Assembly: GCA_012274445.1 (NCBI GenBank)
Contig: JAAROD010000029.1
Coordinates: forward strand, 310,001-374,000
Direction: 5' to 3'
DNA: 64,000 nt
DNA from: Sclerotiophoma versabilis
Taxonomy: Eukaryota > Ascomycota > Dothideomycetes > Pleosporales > Didymellaceae
The notes below the pieces were generated by a model, which saw nothing but the letters and a program-made list of their open reading frames with translations, was not told the DNA's origin and made no database searches. Shown here piece by piece: positions 1 to 9,546 of the stretch. A program made the position numbers and the translations under genes. Numbering within the stretch: the first letter of the stretch is position 1; the number at the start of each line of letters is the position of its first letter.

Positions 1-2372
1 ATAATCGCCTTCTTCATAAGCTGCTCGCACTCGCCATCCAGGTACGAGCTCCTCTTGAAGCACTCCCTGGCTCTCTCGATGTATAGCTCGGCCTTCGCGA
101 TATAGCTCGTCTGCAGTCGAGGCTCAGTCGTCTTTGCTGGATCCGCGAGGCCCATGAATGAGTCTCCAAGATGCGAGTACAGTATGCCGGAAAGCATGCT
201 GTCTCCATTTTCAAGGGATTGTGGAAGTACCGCCTCAAGCAGACGCTTTGCATTTGCGCACTCGCCCAGCCCGTTGAGAATGTTGGCGAGTAGTCCGACT
301 GCAGACCATAGACTGGGCATCAACTTCGCTTTGTATGCTACACTCGCTGCTCGCAGTGCGACACTGAACCCATGCTCCGGCTTCCCTAGTTTTCGGAAGA
401 GGTCCGCCTTCATGAGCAGCACCGAGATACGTTGTAGGATGTCAGCGTTGTCTTCCTTGAGCGATTGCGCAAGGTCCGAGATAGTGGTGAAGGCCATCGA
501 ATAGTCGCCTTTCGAGACGAGGTAGTCGATGTAGGCTTCAGAGAGTAAGAAATGAAGCTCAGGATCGAGAATATCTGAAGATGAGTTTGTTGAAGGCTTA
601 AGGGTTCCAAGTAGGTGAGAACAAGTTGACCAGTCAGATCTAATAATGTTAGGTACAGTTCGTTCATCATCTCATGAGGCACTGAGAGAACCGTACCTTC
701 TAATGGCGCGCTTGAGCTTGATGATGCCCACGCAAAGGATGAGGTACTGACTGAATTTCAGTGACTTGCTGTGAGCGGTCATATCGACGGACTCAAAAGC
801 TTCGATAGCTTCATCATAACGCCCACTTTGGCTCATCTTTATGTTGTCAGTCAAGATAAGCTGAGACTGCGTGGAGATGAACGTACAATGAAAGCTTGTC
901 GTCCTACTGCTCGAAGTTTCTCGTCCACCGGGCAGCTAACTCCGTAACAGTCAAGAAGCAATTCACAATGCACATTTGCGAGATGCGGAATTCCAAGACG
1001 AGAATACAGGGTGGATTGCAACAGCATCTGAGCGCCGTAGGTATTCACGTTTTCCCTGATGTTGAGGTGTGATGATTGGTAGATGTGCTCAAAGGCTCGA
1101 GATATCGAATCGCCCTGATTATTTCCATTAGCCACAAGTCATGTCAATATCAAGTGCATATTCACATACTGTTGAAAGACACAGCTTTGCCTCGTTGAGC
1201 AATGTCGCACTCAATAGGTTGTACATCTTGGTCTCGCGAGCCTTCGCCTTCAGAAACGTCAGAGCATCTCGCTCGCTCCCCAACATGCTCATATAACCTA
1301 CACCCTTCATCTGCTTGGGGTATGCTTTGTTCATGTGATTGAGCCAGCTCAGACTGAAACTTAAGCATGTCATATCCTGACTCTCTCTTGCCGTCGCAAT
1401 GGTTTCATTGATGGCTGCGATTGCTTCGCCGAAGCAACCAAAGTCGGCCTGTAATATCGCCATGTGAAGTAGTGCGTACTGATAGTGGATTTTCTCGCGA
1501 GTATGCATAGCATAGTCGTAGTAGCGGTGCAGGCTGTCAAATGCCGATGTGTAGTCTCCTGCTTTCCAGGCATCAAAGAACTGGACAAGATGTGCTTGCC
1601 GATGTACGGTACTTGAAGACGCAAGCATTCCACGAAGCTGTGTTCTCATGTTCTCCGGAACTCGGTCTCCAAAACGTTGTAGGCGATCAAGTTGAAACTC
1701 CAATATACGGTCAAGGTCGTCTAGGCTAACGCCTTGCGTCTCGTCATCTGGCTCGTTAAGATCCCCATAAGCTATTTCGTAGACATCGTCGCCTTCTTGC
1801 ATACCCATCTCCGCAATAACGGCATCTACACCACTCGCGGCAAGTCCGGCAAGTCGCTTAGTCCATTGCGCTGTGGGGGCCCGATACTTGACAAAAGACG
1901 ACCAAAGCACGATTGTGTCCTCGAACTGCAACCTGTCGAATTCAAGCCGTGCTCGTCGAACGAAGACACCCAAAGGAGAAGTTTTGGAAAGATAGATGCG
2001 CTCTTGCGCTTCCCCCTCTTGATTTGGAGCGCTCATCAGAAGCTCGCCAAGGTTGTCGAAGAGAGAATGCAACGCATGGAACGAATTCATCTCCCACATG
2101 CTTTTGAGGAAGAGGTCCAACAGTGTGCGACCCGGCATGTTGGAGGCATGGCCTTGGAGAACTTCTTCGAAACTGTCGATAGAGAAGGACGGGTTGTGGG
2201 ATGTAGACGAGCGCTGGGATCTGGCGCTTGCAGAAGTTGAAGGTATAGTAGTTAAGAGGATGAATGAAAGTATGGGTATCGTGGCGGAAGATGGTAGCGT
2301 GGAACTACAGTACAATCGTAGCAGGACCAGTAGACTGATCTTCTGCGCTGTGAGGTAGCGTGCTGCGCCCAT
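1..2372 (-). CDS. APC5: Anaphase-promoting complex subunit 5 (partial, 3' end off the window)
   Basis: TPR-rich scaffold subunit of the APC/C ubiquitin ligase that drives anaphase onset and mitotic exit in the nucleus. Visible exons are 1170-2372, 887-1114, 697-836 and 1-639; the C-terminus lies beyond base 1, leaving about 736 residues. The N-terminal RYLTAQKISLLVLL and the downstream SFHALHSLFDNLGELL are the family signatures I recognise. The later exons are helical TPR-like repeats (GRYDEAIEAFESVD; YIDYLVSKGDYSMAF). I chose the ATG at 2372 (MGAARYLTAQ) because homologues begin close to this motif; an in-frame ATG at 2423 would add 17 basic residues. Reading phases match across all three introns. 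The identity is confident. The exact start is less so. Confidence 0.85.
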
Positions 2373-2792
2373 CTTGAACTTTGATAGTTTGGCTTGCGAC
2401 CGAGAGCGCTTCAGAAAGCTCACTGCTTGTGACCCTAGTGCTCTATTTGCGCTTGCGCCATGATTTTGCAGGTATCCTTCTGGCTTCAGACTGTGGCAGT
2501 AAAGCTAGGTGAGCGGGTGAGCATGGTCTTGGTGGAGTAGAAGTGCTTGTTGTTTACACGCGGTGTAAGGCAAGCGCGGGTTAAGCGAAACGCCCAAACG
2601 CGTAGTCACGTTTGCGTTGATACAATTGTATTTAACATTATTATTGTCAACCCTTCACTTCTGAATCCTGAAGATCTGTCTTGGTATGTAATGCTGGATG
2701 CGTTGTTATAAATGCACGACGCAAGGTGCGCATGAGACACTTGATGAACAGGTTGGATAATTGCACTGAGTAGTCAAGCTGTGTTGTTTGCC

Positions 2793-3675
2793 CTAATGAT
2801 TTGTCTCGGTGATATCGCGTACTGGTTCTTCCTGCACAGAGTCCTTCCTCCCAACATTCTTATTATAGTCCCCTCGCCGGAGCGAACCTACAGGAAGACC
2901 TTGAATGACGCCCGGCGCATTCTGCAGGATCTCGTCCTCCGCGGTCGCATTCGTTGCCCAGATGTTACCAATGCTCAGATCGTAAGGACCGGGTATCCTG
3001 TCAATCAGTGAGATGCCTACTGTGCGTACCTTCTGCGTCAGCATCTCCCTCTGTGGCTCAACAACCTGACCATGGTTCGTTCGCACGAACTCGCTCCACT
3101 TGATGAGCACCGTCTCCCACTCTCCTGGTGTCTTTGAATGCAACAGATGCTGGTGAATGTCTGTGGGTACGATTGAGTCGGTCTGCACGTTCACAAAGTA
3201 CTTGCGCCCGTCCGACTTGAACTGCAAGGCTAGATAGCCGTACAAGCTCACATCCCAGAACGACGGGCCGAAGATGGTACGACCGCGCTCAAGTGTCCGC
3301 CACCCTGCATATCCCGTCCTCTGGATGTGTGGTTGATTGTGGGGCAGTTGGGTCGATATGGTGCCGTGGAAGCGTGCGTGTGCGGGTTCATTCTGGGTAG
3401 CAGGGTGGTGGTCGAAGTTGGCGGTGGAGTAGCCTCCGATGTCCTGGTCGCTCATCTTTTTGCACTGCTTCAGATCTTCGGCAGCATCGAAGCGGACCAG
3501 AGGGAAGGCCTTACGGGGAGTGCTCAGGCCTTCAAGCTTGAGAGCTATGCTGGTCAGCCGGTGTCGTATGGGACAGCTGCAGGCGAAGCATACCAACCTG
3601 CGAGAGGCGCTTGAACTCCTCCAAGCTGCGGGAGATGAAGCCGCCGGACGCGAGACGCTGTGCAGTTGGGCGCAT
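2793..3675 (-). CDS. CIA30: Complex I intermediate-associated protein 30 (CIA30/NDUFAF1 family)
   Basis: Mitochondrial chaperone needed to assemble the membrane arm of NADH:ubiquinone oxidoreductase. Exons are 3594-3675 and 2793-3544, joined across a 49-base intron (3545-3593; donor GTATGC, acceptor CATAG, branch CTGAC), giving 277 residues. The first exon encodes a short Arg/Ser-rich amphipathic leader (MRPTAQRLASGGFISRSLEE) that fits mitochondrial import. The body has the CIA30 landmarks FPLVRFDAAEDLKQCK, a GGYSTANFD segment, SFWDVSLYGYLALQFK and a late VGISLIDRIPGPYDLSIG. An unspliced reading would start at 3740 but gives an unrelated N-terminus, so I prefer the spliced start. The gene diverges from RIM2 across about 300 bases. 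Confidence 0.9.
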
Positions 3676-3977
3676 CGTGTTGTGTGGTCAACGCGACTCT
3701 TGCGTGCTGTGAGATGGCGACTTTGGCTGCAGCGGTGCAACGATGACGACCGCGGCGAACCATGCAGGTGCCCCCGGCCTGCCTAGCGACTAGCCAAATT
3801 TTGGTCTGGATGTCCTGCACCTGCATCTGGCACGCCAAAGTTCTGCATTGGATTTCACCTTCGACCAACCTGTGCCACAGCTCCAAACAGCGTCGCTCCT
3901 TCTCACTCATACGCATATCCCACCGTGTGCACTTTACTAATTTGATTTGTTCTTTCGACGCGCCGGCCAAGCTCTAG
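3676..3977. promoter_or_regulatory. Shared divergent promoter region, CIA30 / RIM2
   Basis: A 302-base interval between the start codons of two mitochondrial genes transcribed away from each other. It must hold both 5' UTRs and core promoters. I see no clear TATA box or recognisable operator. Co-regulation of the two genes is inference only. Confidence 0.45.
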
Positions 3978-5183
3978 ATGACCTTCGAACACGCCTCCGC
4001 GCCTCGACGCCTTCGAGACAATAACCCACAATTTGGACAGACATCACTACCTTCCTCACGCGAGCTGGGCGAAGTGGTCCCAGCAAAGCAGCCAGATGGC
4101 ACTCCAGTAGCTGCCGGCGGTCCGGCTTTTGCTAAGTCATGGGCGCATTTCGTTGCCGGAGGGTGAGGCAAAACCTATCGAAGACCAGCGAGACAAGGTG
4201 GAAGGCTGACAAGATGCAGCCTCGGTGGCATGGCCTCCGCGACCCTGACCGCACCGCTTGACGTCCTCAAGACCCGTCTACAATCGACATACTACCAGCA
4301 ACACCTCGCTGCTATGAGAGCCGCCCGAGGGCTACCACCCATCGAGACCATGTCATTTGCCCGCAGCTCGTTGCTCCACATTCGAGAAACCGGAGAAATC
4401 CTGTGGCAGGTCCCCAAGGCAGAGGGCTGGCGAGCTCTTTTCAAGGGCCTTGGTCCCAACCTGGTTGGTGTTGTACCCGCTCGCGCCATCAACTTCTACG
4501 TATATGGAAACAGCAAGAGGGCCATCAGCACACGGTTCAACAACGGGCAGGAAGCTGCATGGGTTCATCTATGCTCTGCGGCTGCAGCTGGTATTGTAAC
4601 TGGTACTGCAACGAACCCTATCTGGCTGGTCAAAACCCGACTACAGCTCGACAAGAACACCCACATCGACGGTCGTGGTCGCCAGTACAAGAATGCTCTC
4701 GACTGCACGATGCAGACTGTCAGAAAGGAGGGGTTCTTTGGTTTGTATCGTGGTTTGACCGCCAGCTACCTCGGTGTGTCAGAGAGCACGTTGCAGTGGA
4801 TGATGTACGAGCAGATGAAGCTCGCGCTCGCAAGGCGTGCTGAGCGAGTTGCGGCGACCGGACGGGCGCCAACACTTTGGGACCAGACAGTCGACTGGAC
4901 AGGCAAGGTCTCCGCCGCCGGCGCTGCCAAGTTCATTGCTGCCCTGGTCACATACCCTCACGAGGTTGTCCGCACGCGACTACGACAAGCCCCTCAACAG
5001 GACGGTCGTCTGAAGTACACCGGTCTGGTACAATGCTTCAAGCTCATCTGGAAGGAGGAAGGCATGGCCTCGCTCTACGGTGGACTTGTACCCCACATGT
5101 TCCGTGTCGTGCCCAGCGCCGCTATCATGTTTGGCACGTATGAGGGCGTGCTCAAGCTACTCGGCGAGTCCAGCAACATGTAA
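3978..5183 (+). CDS. RIM2: Mitochondrial pyrimidine nucleotide carrier (RIM2-like)
   Basis: SLC25-type inner-membrane carrier. Rim2 exchanges pyrimidine (deoxy)nucleotides between cytosol and matrix, supporting mtDNA synthesis. Exons are 3978-4162 and 4220-5183, with a 57-base intron at 4163-4219; the join restores FVAGGLGGMASATLTAPLD and gives 382 residues, close to yeast Rim2. Three carrier repeats carry the signatures PLDVLKTRLQ, PIWLVKTRLQ and PHEVVRTRLR. The Trp in the second signature, where most carriers have Asp/Glu, is typical of the Rim2/folate/NAD-carrier branch. The long matrix loop after repeat 1 (HLAAMRAARGLPPIE) also fits Rim2. A folate or FAD carrier is the main alternative. 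Confidence 0.88.
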
Positions 5184-5662
5184 AAATACCCCTTTGGCTT
5201 TCTTCACTTCGCATGTATAACATTTGGCTGCATGGGCACGGCGTTGCAATTATTTAAGGGCATGTACTGACGGCGTCATCCACTCGGTGTGAATAATACC
5301 CACCCATCTTCGGTCTTATAGAGCGCTTGTATAACAAAAGATGTATAGAAACTGGTGTGGTTTGGCCTGGGTTCTGGAGTGGGCTTGGATGTAAGAGTAC
5401 GATTATGGTATGAGCGAGCGTCAACTCAGTCACGCAAAGATGTATATGAGAAAGCAAAATAATGAATAATCACATCAAATCGAAACCAGCCAGTGTGATT
5501 CTGAGTGATTCTGAGTGACTAGCGCGATTGAAGTGCTTCCCTGTGCAATTCAATGCAACGATCGGAAGAGTGGCCCATGCGCTGTTCCCTCTCCGAAACA
5601 TTCGAACTCGGTGAACTTTTGTCCCATCCCCAGCGCGATCCATTCGCGCCACAGCACCCAAT
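5184..5662. other. Intergenic, RIM2 3' end to mL45-like gene
   Basis: This stretch holds the RIM2 3' UTR and the mL45-like promoter/5' UTR. A perfect tandem duplication of the 10-mer GATTCTGAGT lies at 5497-5516. No supportable gene was seen on either strand. Confidence 0.5.
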
Positions 5663-6778
5663 ATGTCGACACATATCCCGCTTCGAATAGCACGATCGCC
5701 CGCACACCCAATGCGCCGCCAGTGCCTCTTCCAACGGCGAACTGTGCCTTCCACACCACGATGCATCGCCGCAACCTCGGCGCGAGCCTTCTCCTCTACC
5801 CCTGCACGATCACGCAAGAAGGAAAACCGCTTAGTAGACACGAGAATGCAAATGGCAGGCGCAGAAGCGACGATTTTCGGTCAACCAGCTCCGAATAAGG
5901 AGTCGGACAAGCGGGATACGCAAGAGATGGCCGAGGACATTGGGTTACTGCAGAACACCATCATCCGCGCGCCGTTTGGCAAGCTGCCCAAGCCGACGAG
6001 CTGGGAATTCTACAGCTACTTTTGGACACTTCTCAAGGCGAGATTCACGGCTTTGTACACACGGAGCCACTTCAAGAGATGCGTGCACAAGAAGGGCATT
6101 GCTTCGTATTTGCCCGTGGACTTCATGAAGCAGAAGGAACTGAAGAACAAGGCGAAGAAGATGTACAAAACATACTACGATGCGTTTGCTGCGTACGTTG
6201 CCTCTAGCATTTTCACTCGTTGCCTCAAGACTACATACTGACTGTACTTCAGCGGCGACGCCAAAGCCCTCCGAGGTCTCTGCCTGCCGCCCCTCGCGGC
6301 TTCGGTGCGCTCTCAAATTGCCGCCCGCGGCCCCGTCAAGATGTCGTGGCAACTCCACAAGTTCAAATCCGCGCGTATCGTCTCGCACCGCTGCTCCCCA
6401 CTCGGAGGCGACCACCCCGACACCTCGTACCGCCAATGCATCGTACGCTTGGAGTCGGAGCAGCAGCTCTCCATGACACCCATTTCCTCTCCCACCACCA
6501 CGCACAAGGTACGGGCGCCGAAGTGGGCCCCCAGCTACGCGCAGAGCAAGAACGAGGTTATCAGCACCACCACAGAGCCGGAGCAGAATGTGGAGGTCAA
6601 GGACAAGGGGAAGGTGGAGACTGTCGTTGAGTACATGGTCATGCAGACAAGGGTTATGGATGGAAAGGAGGAGGATTGGAAGCTATGGGGTTTCGCGAGC
6701 GAGTCTACGCCTGCAAAGATTGAGGAAGACGAACAGTACTGGAAGAGGATGCTAAACATCCAGACCGCGTCGGCATAA
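5663..6778 (+). CDS. Mitochondrial large-subunit ribosomal protein mL45 / MBA1-like (Tim44-like domain)
   Basis: Predicted mitoribosome-associated protein of the mL45/Mba1 family, which links the large subunit to the inner membrane for co-translational insertion. Exons are 5663-6192 and 6253-6778 (intron 6193-6252), giving 351 residues. The N-terminus is Arg/Ser-rich and ends in AFSSTPARSRKKEN, a classical mitochondrial presequence with a likely cleavage near AFSS. The core has FYSYFWTLLKARFTALYTRSHF, then PVDFMKQKELKNKAKKMYKT, then DAFAAGDAKALRGLC across the splice, and WQLHKFKSARIVSHR, matching the Tim44-like fold. A second in-frame ATG at 5711 is an alternative start. Family assignment rests on recognition; which ribosomal nomenclature applies is less certain. 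Confidence 0.75.
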
Positions 6779-7330
6779 GAGTGAGACCAGACAAGACATC
6801 TGGAAGGGCGGCAGTTGTGGGAAAAAGAAGAGACGATATTGTAAACATAGTCATGTACGTGCCTGGACATAGGTAATTGTATAAACCACTGTCATATTTA
6901 ACGACAAGGCTGTTTCCACTTCTGCATACCTATAGTAATTTTGTAATGCTCATTCTGAGCCACAACTTGCATCTTCAACTTGGGATGGGCTCACAGCATT
7001 TCGCGCCAGGCAGTCGGCAACGAAATCCGCAGTGCAACGTCAAGAGTGGGGCGGCAAAGTGGAGCAAGTGCTCAAGTCTCGGAGCATGTAAAGATCCATG
7101 TCGTGAAAATTCTAGCCATTGGTATCATTACAGACGCATGAAGCATTCTGGACCTTCAGCGCATATCGCGAATAGTCCCATAGTCTCCGTCCTAACGGCA
7201 GGTCGTGCCGTTCCTTCCGTGTCAGCCTCAGCAAAACGAGCGTCATAAACGCATGAAGGGAGACGCCTGTATCACGCGGAACCCGGCACGAAGCGGGTGC
7301 CTGGAGGAGGGGACTTGCGCTTGATAGCGT
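6779..7330. other. Intergenic between convergent mL45-like and SUI1 genes
   Basis: Two 3' ends face each other here. The stretch contains 3' UTR-like A/T-rich tracts and short open frames that resemble nothing I know. No further gene is supported. Confidence 0.5.
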
Positions 7331-7889
7331 TTAGAAACCGTGGACCTGTTGGGTGTCAGCATATGGCCCTTTGACTGCGAGTCTCGAGTGCGTGACTCAC
7401 CTTGATGGTCTTTGCATCAAGACCAAGGCCCTCCTTCTTGTCGGTCAAGAAGTCCTGGATATCCTTGCGCTGATCGCCCTGGAGTTGGATGACCTCACCC
7501 ATCTCGGTGTCTGCGACTATGGTTCCATTGCAGGCGAACTTCTTCTTGATGACCTTGAGGATCTTCTTCTGGTCGAACTTCTTGGGCAGACCTTGCACGG
7601 TGGTCAATGTCTTGCGTCCATTGCGCTCTGCTTTGTCTTAGCGTGTGTTCCGTGGAAGCTCGGTAGCGACAGAGGAATGCCCTGTTGGGGAGTTCGAAGA
7701 ATTTTAGGGGGCTGGAGTTGGCGGATGCGAAGACACGACTGGGCGAGCTGGGGTATGAGGTCAAGGCCGTAAATACGTACGTTGGATACGGATGTGGATG
7801 TAATCCTGGGACTGCGCTGAGGACTTCTCGCCGGTGCCTTCATCGGCTTCCGCGAACGGGTCGAAGGTCTTAAGATTCTCGATGGACAT
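7331..7889 (-). CDS. SUI1: Translation initiation factor eIF1 (SUI1)
   Basis: Small ribosome-binding factor that enforces start-codon selection in the 43S/48S preinitiation complex. Exons are 7781-7889, 7401-7627 and 7331-7345, with introns of 153 and 55 bases, giving 116 residues, the usual eIF1 size. The first exon gives MSIENLKTFDPFAEADEG. The second begins inside the invariant stretch IHIRIQQRNGRKTLTTVQGL, which is restored only by this splice. The remaining motifs KKFDQKKILKVIKKKFACNG and GEVIQLQGDQRKDIQDFL are diagnostic. The last exon codes only for VHGF and the stop codon. The long first intron is unlike the other introns in the window and may carry regulation. Confidence 0.97.
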
Positions 7890-8370
7890 ACAAACAACTG
7901 TTGCGTGTGCGCTGTGGGTGGGTTTGTTGTTGCGTTCGCAGGCAGATGCTATAGCGGTGGGGCTGGGGATAGGAGTGCGTGCGTCTGGTGGGCTGGGTGT
8001 TTGTGTGAGTGGAAGGTGAGAGTGTTTGTCCAGGTGTTTCGTCAAGGGAAGTAGTTGGTGGGGCGCCGGCCGCTCGCTCCCCGCCGCACGGACATTTACG
8101 TCGTGCCTTCGAGTCTTGCTTCGCAAAGCACGAGTGAGACATCAGACTGCAAGATGCTCAGATTCGAAGCTGACTCGCTTGGATGAATTACATGGATTTA
8201 TTCAGCATTTCAATATTTGGTCCTTAGGCGCCCATTAACCGGCATTTCGCACTGCAGGCTATTGCCTGCCTTCCTCGTTATACAGTTACACAGTACACCT
8301 GTCGTGCTCAACGGCCTAGCGCGCCGACGCTGGCCACGGCAACGCTGCATGCATGCATGCACGGTGAAAA

Positions 8371-9159
8371 CTACGATGGAGGCGCCGCAGCTGGTGCTGC
8401 CTGGGTTCCAGTACCTGTGCCGATAGTGCCAGGGGCGGGCGGCAGAATGAGTGAAGAGTAACTCTGTGATGCCAAGTCAGTTATTCACAATTGGCTCAAC
8501 GACGGGTGCGATGACCTACGACGAGCAGAGACATGACTGGTGCACGTTAGCGGTGTTTTTGTCGATGAAAGGGAGTACGTACCGGCCATGCCAACCGAGA
8601 AGTAAGCCGGGGTTGTGGACGTCTTCTTTTGCTCTGAGGTCTCAGCGAGCCACGACTGCACGGAGTAGACCACGGACACCCTGTAGCGAATCAGGAGGTG
8701 ATTTGGCAAAAGCAAGCAGAGCAACTCACCAGCCGATCATCCTATTCGCGAAGAGCCAGGTCAGTGCTGCAAGCCAATTTAGATAAGGGAGCTGTACTTG
8801 TTCCGGGTGAATATCTAAACATCATATCAGCCCCGTAAGGTATAGGCAGAGAGTGGTACGTACAGCAGCCATAGGCAGCGTGCTTGCCATTGTGCCTGGG
8901 ACCGTGCATCAGCATACTGTGGGCGCACACAGGCAGCCAGACAGTCACGTACCGGACATATCGCCGTCTGACTTGTCCTTGGCCGGCTCGGCGTAGGGCA
9001 CGACTGTGAAGCGTCAGTGCACGTGACCTGATATGAGGCGGATGCATGGTTGCGTATAGGGGAAGACGGCGCATGAGGGCGATGTGCAATTGGGGGCGGG
9101 CGTGGGCGCATACTGAGGTCGGCGCGTCGCATGTCCTTCTTTCCCTGGAGCGAGGCCAT
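8371..9159 (-). CDS. Asterix-family (UPF0139/WDR83OS-like) ER membrane protein, eight-exon gene with microexons
   Basis: Small multipass ER protein. In animals Asterix partners CCDC47 in the PAT complex, which shields polar transmembrane helices during insertion. My reconstruction has eight exons: 9114-9159, 8953-9003, 8864-8895, 8798-8814 (17 bases), 8730-8741 (12 bases), 8583-8680, 8520-8536 (17 bases) and 8371-8463. They sum to 366 bases, or 121 residues. All seven introns are GT-AG and 46-110 bases. The product starts MASLQGKKDMRRADLIVPYA, has a hydrophobic MIGWVSVVYSVQSWLAE segment, then TSEQKKTSTTPAYFSVGMAV, then a second hydrophobic part ending LILPPAPG, and a Gly/Thr/Pro/Ala tail. This matches the Asterix pattern of a PY motif, a Trp-rich membrane segment and a polar SxExxK loop. 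No single reading frame would reveal it. Confidence 0.8.
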
Positions 9160-9546
9160 GGTGGAGCTGTGTGGGCGGTGCAAGGCCGCGGTGGAGACGA
9201 AGAATGAGATGGTGTTGTCGGCGCGGTAGGGTACTGGTGCGGTGGAGCTGAGGGCCGACTCGCGGGCGGCGTTGGATTCGGCAATGTGAGCGATGAGCGA
9301 GATGATCCCATCTGCGTCGGGGCCTCTCAACACGTCCGTGTCCGTGACCACCCACGCTTGGCAGGACCCTGTGAGCTGCCGACCATACTCTCCCTCCCGC
9401 CTCGACCGCCGACCGTCGAGCGTCCTCGCAGCCTCCTGCTCGCACATGTTGCAGCCCGCCGCACCTCGCCCCAGCTGCCCGACGTCGTCCCGTCTCCCTT
9501 CGCTCCGGCCGCGCACCACGTCAACGATGAGCCCGCTCTCGGTGCG
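9160..9546. promoter_or_regulatory. Shared divergent promoter region, Asterix-like gene / MED12
   Basis: A 387-base GC-rich interval between divergent start codons. Long open frames cross it on both strands, but this reflects base composition, with no recognisable protein. No TATA box was seen. Confidence 0.4.

Noticed and set aside
8340..8362. GCATGC repeats just downstream of the Asterix-like stop as a regulatory palindrome
   Set aside because: The run of overlapping GCATGC is only about 16 bases and in a 3' UTR; short palindromes of this size are common.
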